From Hygrophila difformis (lineage: Eukaryota; Streptophyta; Magnoliopsida; Lamiales; Acanthaceae), in contig JAOANR010000002.1 of the NCBI GenBank assembly GCA_030278955.1, forward strand, positions 1,736,001 through 1,800,000: a stretch of DNA of 64,000 nucleotides. Reading direction: 5' to 3'. Position numbers and translations under genes: made by a program. Shown here one piece after another: positions 57,701 through 64,000 of this stretch. Position 1 is the stretch's first letter. Each line of letters begins with the position of its first letter. The notes below the pieces were generated by a model. That model ran no database searches. It was not told where the DNA came from and was given only the letters and a program-made list of their open reading frames with translations.

Positions 57701-58231
57701 CAACAAAAGGGTCCCTAAAGAGGGAGGCAATGGGTATTATTAATATACAAAAAACGAAACCTGAACAGACTGTAGTGCAGTGTAGGTGGACATCTTCCGC
57801 ACAGCTGGTCCGCGCATATAACTGACTGTAGCGAGGGAGCACGCTGGGTAAGCTGAATTGGAATGGAGACCAAACCGAGCCGCTCGAAAGAGCAAGGAAT
57901 TTTGCAGGCAATATCTAACACAATGAACAGAGGTCATTCTTTTTTTTCTAGCCCATCTATAAACACATAAGAGACAACAGGAAAAAGCAAGGAAAGCAAG
58001 AATACCGGCCCAAGGGAATAAGCAAACAAACCATGACATTATTGCATAAGGACTCATCATAAAACACACTGAAAGTTAAACAAGGGCCGATCGGACGAGT
58101 AAAAGTAACCATGAATACTACATAAAATACTCTGGGGAAAAAACGACCTATACATACCATTCCATGGGGAAATACACAGCTAAACAAACAAGGGAGGGAA
58201 AGGAGAAAATAAACAAGATTAACGGTCGTAA
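57701..58231. other. Spacer between kinesin-5 fragment and RepHel
   Basis: No recognised gene; it holds the region downstream of the RepHel stop codon (minus strand). Confidence 0.4.
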
Positions 58232-61200
58232 CTACGAACAACCCAGGAAGATTTTTTTGTAAACTATATTCTTTGTCCTGTTCAAACCAATGAGATTTGC
58301 TGAAGAAGGGCAGATAAGGATTTTTAAGTCACAAGCTGCCCTGACCCGGGATAAAGCAACATATAACTGTCCGTGCGAAAACACAGGCTCTTTCAAGTAA
58401 ATCCCTACACGATCGAGGGTCTGACCCTGAGATTTGTTAATCGTCATGACAAAGCACAATCGAACTGGGAATTGGACGCGCTTGAAAGGGACAGGGACCT
58501 GGAGGTCAGATGGTGCTTTTAGAGGTATCCTATGTAAGAAGACATCTCTACCACTATATTCGCCAAACGTAATTGATGCATGGATGACATTAGAGCAAAG
58601 ATGCTTGACAATCAATCGTGTCCCATTGCAAAGGCCTTCAGTGGAATCTAAATTCCTTAACAAGATGATTGGCACACCAACTTTCAAAGCCAAGCGATGA
58701 GGCGGAAGACTCCCAGGCGACAATGAATTCAACATGTCTTCATAGACAGCCTGATCATCAGGATTTATTGTTTCATCCCGGCTAAAATATTCAGTCAACT
58801 CCCCTGGATAACGGTCAATGAGCATAGAATTCAGCTCGTCAACATAACAATTAGTTGTGCTGAGAAGCATTCTATTTTCAGGAATAGATTGAGTGCCCAA
58901 GCACGGTTGAAAACATGGATAAACAAAGTCAATCAATTTTTGCACGGAAGAGCAGGCATCATCATACACAATGCAAAGGTCAGGGGGGATCAAGACTGTA
59001 GAATGAATATCAGTCGGCTCAGTCCCATTCCCGACACACAATAAGTAGGAAGTGAAAGCAGGGTCCAATCGTGCACGCATATTTTCAGTTAAATGGATAA
59101 TTTGGAATAAAGGCCAAAGAGGGGAGTGGACTATACAAGATGCAATGATCTCAGATTCGCTACCATGCTTAACAATAGGCAGCGTTTGCCTAAAATCGCC
59201 TCCCAACACAACAACTTTCCCTCCAAACAAAACTGGGCAGTTCATGAGATCTTGCAGCAACCGATCCAACGCCTCGATAGCAGACTTCTTTGACATAGTG
59301 ACTTCATCTCATAAAATGAGTTTGCTGTCCATAATCAATTTTGCCAGAGAACTTTGTTTACTAATCCGGCAATGTGTCCCAGCGGAAGTGTCAACAGGGA
59401 TTTTGAATCGAGAGTGAGCAGTCCGGCGACCGGGGAGCAATGAAGCTGCTATCCCAGAGCTTGCATTAGCAAGAGCAACAAATCCTTTTGAACGAACATC
59501 TGCAAGCAAAGCTTTATACAAGAATGATTTCCCAGTTCCACTCGGCCCATCAACAAAAAACGCAGCAGGCTGGCCAGAATAAACAGCAGAAGTTATTTTT
59601 CCAAACGCAGCTCGTTGCCCTTCATTCAATTGCTGAATAGCTGCTAAATCATTTGGATGGACAGTAATATTCCTTTCAGCATCAACTTCTTTTGTATAAA
59701 ACTCTGGAGGGCCATTGGGCATTTGTTGATCAATTAAATTAAATGAATCAATGCTTTTCCCCATAGACTGCAGGAATGAACCAATTTGACTGAGGACCTT
59801 CTTCCGGATAAGGAAAGATGGAATCTGTAAATTAGCGAAGTCCTCCAAAAGGGCATCCTCAAACTTAGCCCACAAAGCACGAGGATTCTGAGACTCGCAA
59901 TGAATAAGCAGAGTTGCAAAGAGCCGACGAAGTTCATAAGGCATGGCAAATGCTGCAGCCTCTTGAAGGCATAATTCCTGACTATTATCATGTTCAAGCA
60001 AACCTCGGAGGGCACAAGCCTCTTTGTATGTTTGGGCAACCTGACCACGGTACCTAAGTAAATCCTGGAAAGAGACTGGGCAACGCACTTTAGTTAGGAG
60101 CAACCGCAAATAGTAACGCTCTCCTTCAGTAGGACGTGCAAGAGTAACACGACCTATTGAACCCTGGTGTTTTTTGCGACACACCCAGATTTTCTTGGTC
60201 GGATACCAGGTAAAATGAGTGGGAAAGTCAGGGTATGCCAGGTTAAGCCGCTGTGCTTCAGCATTTGTCCTGTTCATGAAAAAAAATTCAGTCAGCATTG
60301 TTTTGCGATTAAATGGATTACGCAGGACATTAACTAATTTCTCGCGTGCATTGAAGTGGACACACTGAAAATTTTCTAAATGCAGCTGAAGATGAATAAC
60401 GGCAGGTTTTATTTCAGTTAGAGTAAAGCGGGAAATTCTCCAAGCGGCTTCTTGAGGTGAGACCCATCGAGCAGATTGGAACTGCTTGATCTCATCAAAC
60501 TCTTCCTGTTTTGTATCTGCACCCACATGAAAATGTATTTTATCATGCTCTTTACATATATATTTGTAAATGTATTTTATTGACTGGACAGTTGCACAGA
60601 TTTCCACATTAATGTGGCAGTTGTACAAAGCTAGCAAAAAAGGGTTATATGGGACAACCCATCTGTTATCTAATTGTTGTCCTCTAACACGAACTGTAAA
60701 CCCAGTATCCCGGCGCCTATACAAAGGATAAGCATCACGATCCTTGGTAGTTTCATTGCAAAACTTTTTAGGAAACATGTAAGAATAGGTCCGGCCATCA
60801 TGCATACAAACATTCGATGGATTTTATTCTCCACATGGGCCATGCATCATATGAGTTTTAACTAGACTGTGCAAATATGGATTTTCATTTTTATCAGGGA
60901 TTTCAGCAGACACAATGGCATCATATTCAGTAGTTGTAAAGAACTTGGAGTTTCGAGCAAGTATTAACAAAACATGGGCATGGGGCAACCCTCGTTTTTG
61001 GAATTCAATAACATACGTATATTCAAGGACTTCACCAAAAAGCTGGCCGTGAAGCAGGTCATGTTTCAATTCTAGGAACTTTGAATTAAAGACACGGGAA
61101 GTTAAATCTGGACGGTTTTGGACTTGTTCATTAGGGAGCAACAATTCTTTTATTTCAGGCCAATTTGGATTGCATGTAATGGTTAGGAAAAGATCCGGCT

Positions 61201-63371
61201 TACCAAACTTCTGAACAAGAGCCATTGCATCAACATATCGCCGGCGCATATCCCGAGGCCCACCAATGAATGAAGGAGGAAGGTATGTCCTTTGCCCACA
61301 GTTTATACCATCCTTCTCGCCACTTGCATAGCAGTCCTGTATACCTTGTAAAAATTCACTGCGAATGGCTGTTTGTTTTGACCTAAAAAAATCTAGCCGT
61401 TGGGTTTCTATTTTAATATACTGGTCTACAAAAAATTGTTGGGTTAGCCGACCAAAATGCAGCACAAACGGGCAATCATGAGGCCTGATTTGAAACATAT
61501 AAGCATAATACTCTCGTATCGAAACAGAAGAACAATTAGTTGGCGACGAGCCAGCCACTGTAAAACAAAACCCAAATATTTAAAATAAAAAAAATGAATA
61601 GATGGATAGACACCATATAATATAATTAAAAGGGAGAGAACTCACATTCGGCTTCACTGGCAAAAAGGTCGTTTGCAGACGCAGCAAGGCCTAAACCTGA
61701 AGATGAACCAGAAGCATGAACAGAATCTGTGGAACGAGGGAGGGAATATGATTTTTTTGTTATCCCTGATGCCACCCACTTTCACCCAATGGAAACAGCA
61801 ACGGATACTGCAGAGGATCATAGCACCCGTAATAGTAAGACACAACATGGCTCTGCCCAGAATGACTATGGACCTTAATATGCCGCAGTGAGGACGGCTC
61901 ATCATCCTCATCTTCAAGCCACAACGCAGCAACTTGGGAAACTGAGGGTTTGTTCAAAGTTTTATGGTCAACCGCAGGATTGCAATGGAGGATAATATTA
62001 TAGTCAGCCATATTTGGAATACCAGGAAATGAGCGGAAGAACTTAGAATATGGATTTGCTGAAAGGATTTCAACAATTTTTTTTATTACGCCTGGAGGTA
62101 TGCGTGGGAAACGTTTAGCCCGTTCAGCACATTGGTATTCAGTATCAAAAAAGTATAACTGCAAATTTGTTGACCGAGCAACAGGATCAATGAAATGGAA
62201 TAGTTGCCCCTGGACCCTGAACGTATAAATACCTTTATTATTCCTTGCCAAATCCTTATCATACCTAACGCCCGAAGACGTTAAAGCAAAATTATTATTA
62301 ATTGCACGAATATATTTCCTAAAGGCAGAAGCGTCTGGAGAAGATGACAGCAAAAGGTCCTTCAGTGCGGCAGGCACCCCATTAAAAGATATTAAAATAT
62401 CCCCATCCATACAGCAGAAATGTGTTGTTTCTCGAGGGAATTTGAATGCACCGCAGTGCGAACAGTTAGGAACCGTCTGTAGGACAAATGGCTCAGAAGG
62501 CAAAGGACACGTGAAACAGCGAGGCCCTAGAATCAAGTTAAATTTAAAAGATATAATAAATGACTCCTACAAATGGTTCTCGAATGTGAACTCAAAATGA
62601 ACAAGACTAATGACATATACTGACAATGGATATTTGAAGACCAATAACAGACACGGGCACAACACAATTGAATTTGAAAAAGGATTGGATGACAAAGGAA
62701 ATATAAGGAAACATCTGCGACTAACCGTGTGCTGACCCAGTTTCTCCAATTGTATTAGTAATAGTTGCCTGGCGCAGAAGTTTCTGGCGGGGATGAGCCG
62801 GATGTGAAGGGGAATTGGCCGAAGCTGCAATAAACAACGTCAAGAAAGCGCTGGAAATAATTTCAAAGAGAATAATAAAATTATAAACTAATAGAGCACC
62901 GAATTCCTTACCCCTCCTTTTGCGCGGCGTTGGTTTGGCTGCATAGGGTCCATAAGCAACACAAAGAACAACATCATATCAGCATTGGGCAAAAACAATA
63001 GAAGGAACTCATAAATAAGCGATAACACATATCAAACACGAAAGAGCCAGGAAAACAAACCGAGGGCAAAGTCAGACACAAGAGGCATTACAACAACAGG
63101 GACAGTCATCGTCGGATCAATCGAGAGCGCACCACCTGGCCGATCAAAAGCAGAAAGGAGAAACGAGGACAGCTAAAGCAACATCTTATAAACAAATAAA
63201 AAAAATGGCAAACTAAAGTGAAACGAAGAGGGAAAGAGGAAACATACCCGTCTCTGGGGCCGACCTAGTTGGAGAATTCGTAGAAGAAGCTTGGGCAAAG
63301 AAAGATGCACACGGTTGAATGGAACAATCAACCAAACCGGCTTCAAAACAAGATGCTGAAGAATCATCCAT
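58232..63371 (-). pseudogene. Helitron RepHel (HUH endonuclease plus PIF1-like helicase), three lesions
   Basis: It starts at ATG 63371 (MDDSSASCFEAG; exon to 63248, GTATGT). Small exons follow, then 62526-61761 with a zinc finger (CSHCGAFKFPRETTHFCC). After an intron ending at 61560 comes VSIREYYAYMFQIRP, the HUH motif GLPHAHVLL, and the paired tyrosines in KYIYKYICKEHD. The helicase has Walker A GPSGTGKS, GGDFRQTLPIV, MTINKSQGQTL and HGQLYVALSRV, and ends at 58232. The enzyme nicks and unwinds DNA for rolling-circle transposition. Lesions: a frameshift near 61760 after GESGWHQG; TAA at 60826-60824 where the family has Leu before NP; and TGA at 59311-59309 replacing Trp of the WDE Walker B motif. 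All catalytic residues otherwise remain, so the loss looks recent. Confidence 0.9.
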
Positions 63372-64000
63372 TTTTTTTAAAACTGCAAGCCACATGGCAA
63401 AAATGCAAGGAATTAAAACACCAAACTGGAAGGTAACATAATCAGGTGCCCATATGCATATGAATTTAAAGAAATGCAACCGGCGAAGCTATGAACACAA
63501 AAGATCCGAAGTTATGGTGAATATATTGCATTTCAGCCTAAAGTGCTTATACATTGGGGAGTTAAAAGTGTGGGTGTGGGTTGCTGTCGAACGTTGAACT
63601 GTGGCGTAAAAGCATCACATCCAGCACACAACACCATCTCACAGGCTTAAATCAAATACCGAAAATAAAGGAATGCTGGATCAGCAAATCAATTCAAGGC
63701 AAACACAGACAACAAATCTAGGCAGACAAGTAGAGAATCTAAGGAAGCTCCCAAACTAAGACCAGCAACAAGAACAGAGAGATATGAAAAGAGGTTCAAT
63801 ACTTAGATAGCAACAAAGTGCACAATACTACTGTACGAAAAGGGGCGGGATGGTGGCTGGAGGTCTCCGGCAGAAAGCATAGCAAACAAAAAAGGCAATT
63901 GCTGTACAAGCGAAAGTGAACAAGCGACAAGTAGTTGGCAAACAAGAAAAACTGAACAACAATCCACTGAAACAAGTTTTAAACCACTCAAATTTCGAGC
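63372..64000 (-). other. Upstream region of RepHel, no gene recognised
   Basis: Likely Helitron 5' flank or leader of the RepHel gene. The Helitron 5' terminus is not seen before the window ends. Confidence 0.4.

Larger units (their letters stand above)
27217..64000 (-). mobile_element. Right-hand Helitron (partial; split by element B)
   Basis: Proposed extent, from the 3' hairpin/CTAG at 27217 to beyond the right window edge, with the 25.2-kb element B inserted at 27640-52834. It carries the RepHel gene (58232-63371) and, between that gene and the 3' end, a kinesin-5 fragment and unassigned exon-like pieces. The 5' end is outside the window. The extent is inferred; the terminus at 27217 and the RepHel gene are the seen parts. 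Confidence 0.5.

Overview
This is nuclear DNA of a flowering plant, probably a eudicot, from a repeat-rich and gene-poor region. The evidence is plant Ty3/gypsy chromovirus-type LTR elements primed by initiator tRNA-Met, plant Helitrons with RepHel and RPA-like genes, a CACTA (En/Spm) element, Stowaway-type TIRs, and fragments of plant genes (B3, kinesin-5, SOS1/NHX7). The species cannot be fixed from the sequence. I see no intact ordinary host gene.

Layout on the + strand. 1-4149: end of an LTR element (B-prime, minus orientation) running off the left edge. 4195-5001: broken two-domain B3 gene. 5020-6470: AT-rich, with a diverged duplication. 6472-9423: RPA70-like pseudogene (minus). 9645-9906: Stowaway MITE. 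11800-12440: kinesin-5 fragment (minus). 14849-24414: right part of a CACTA element whose transposase intron holds LTR element A (14968-22823). 24418-25562: N-terminal Helitron Rep remnant (minus). 26183-26375: SOS1/NHX7 exon fragments. 27217-27243: probable Helitron 3' terminus. 27640-52834: LTR element B, holding element D (32107-47811), which holds element C (34249-41523) in its 5' LTR. 53162-53970: TA-flanked inverted-repeat element carrying gene-like sequence. 56250-57700: second kinesin-5 fragment (minus). 58232-63371: nearly complete Helitron RepHel gene (minus) with three inactivating lesions.

A, B, C and D each have matching 5-bp target-site duplications (TACTC, TACGC, CCCTA, CCGGT), so the nesting order is certain: C is younger than D, and D younger than B. 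None encodes protease, reverse transcriptase or RNase H. A, C and D carry only gag. Their internal regions end with the same short tail, (A/T)V(M/I)GT-stop, that ends a surviving integrase/chromodomain fragment in B. The simplest reading is that pol was deleted in place. B and B-prime have no gag. They carry a sense coiled-coil ORF facing an antisense ORF of the 'putative plant transposon protein' type.

The strongest unexplained structure is in the LTRs. All four LTR types appear to share a 1.3-1.7 kb intron: a GTAAGT-like donor, and a CTGAC branch-like site with pyrimidine tract and YAG acceptor. Inside it each type has its own tandem array of short stem-loops. In A they resemble tRNA T-arms and in C they are GNRA hairpins. 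In B the stems co-vary around a fixed 13-nt loop. D has two kinds of hairpin unit. Stem changes that keep pairing argue that the folded form matters.
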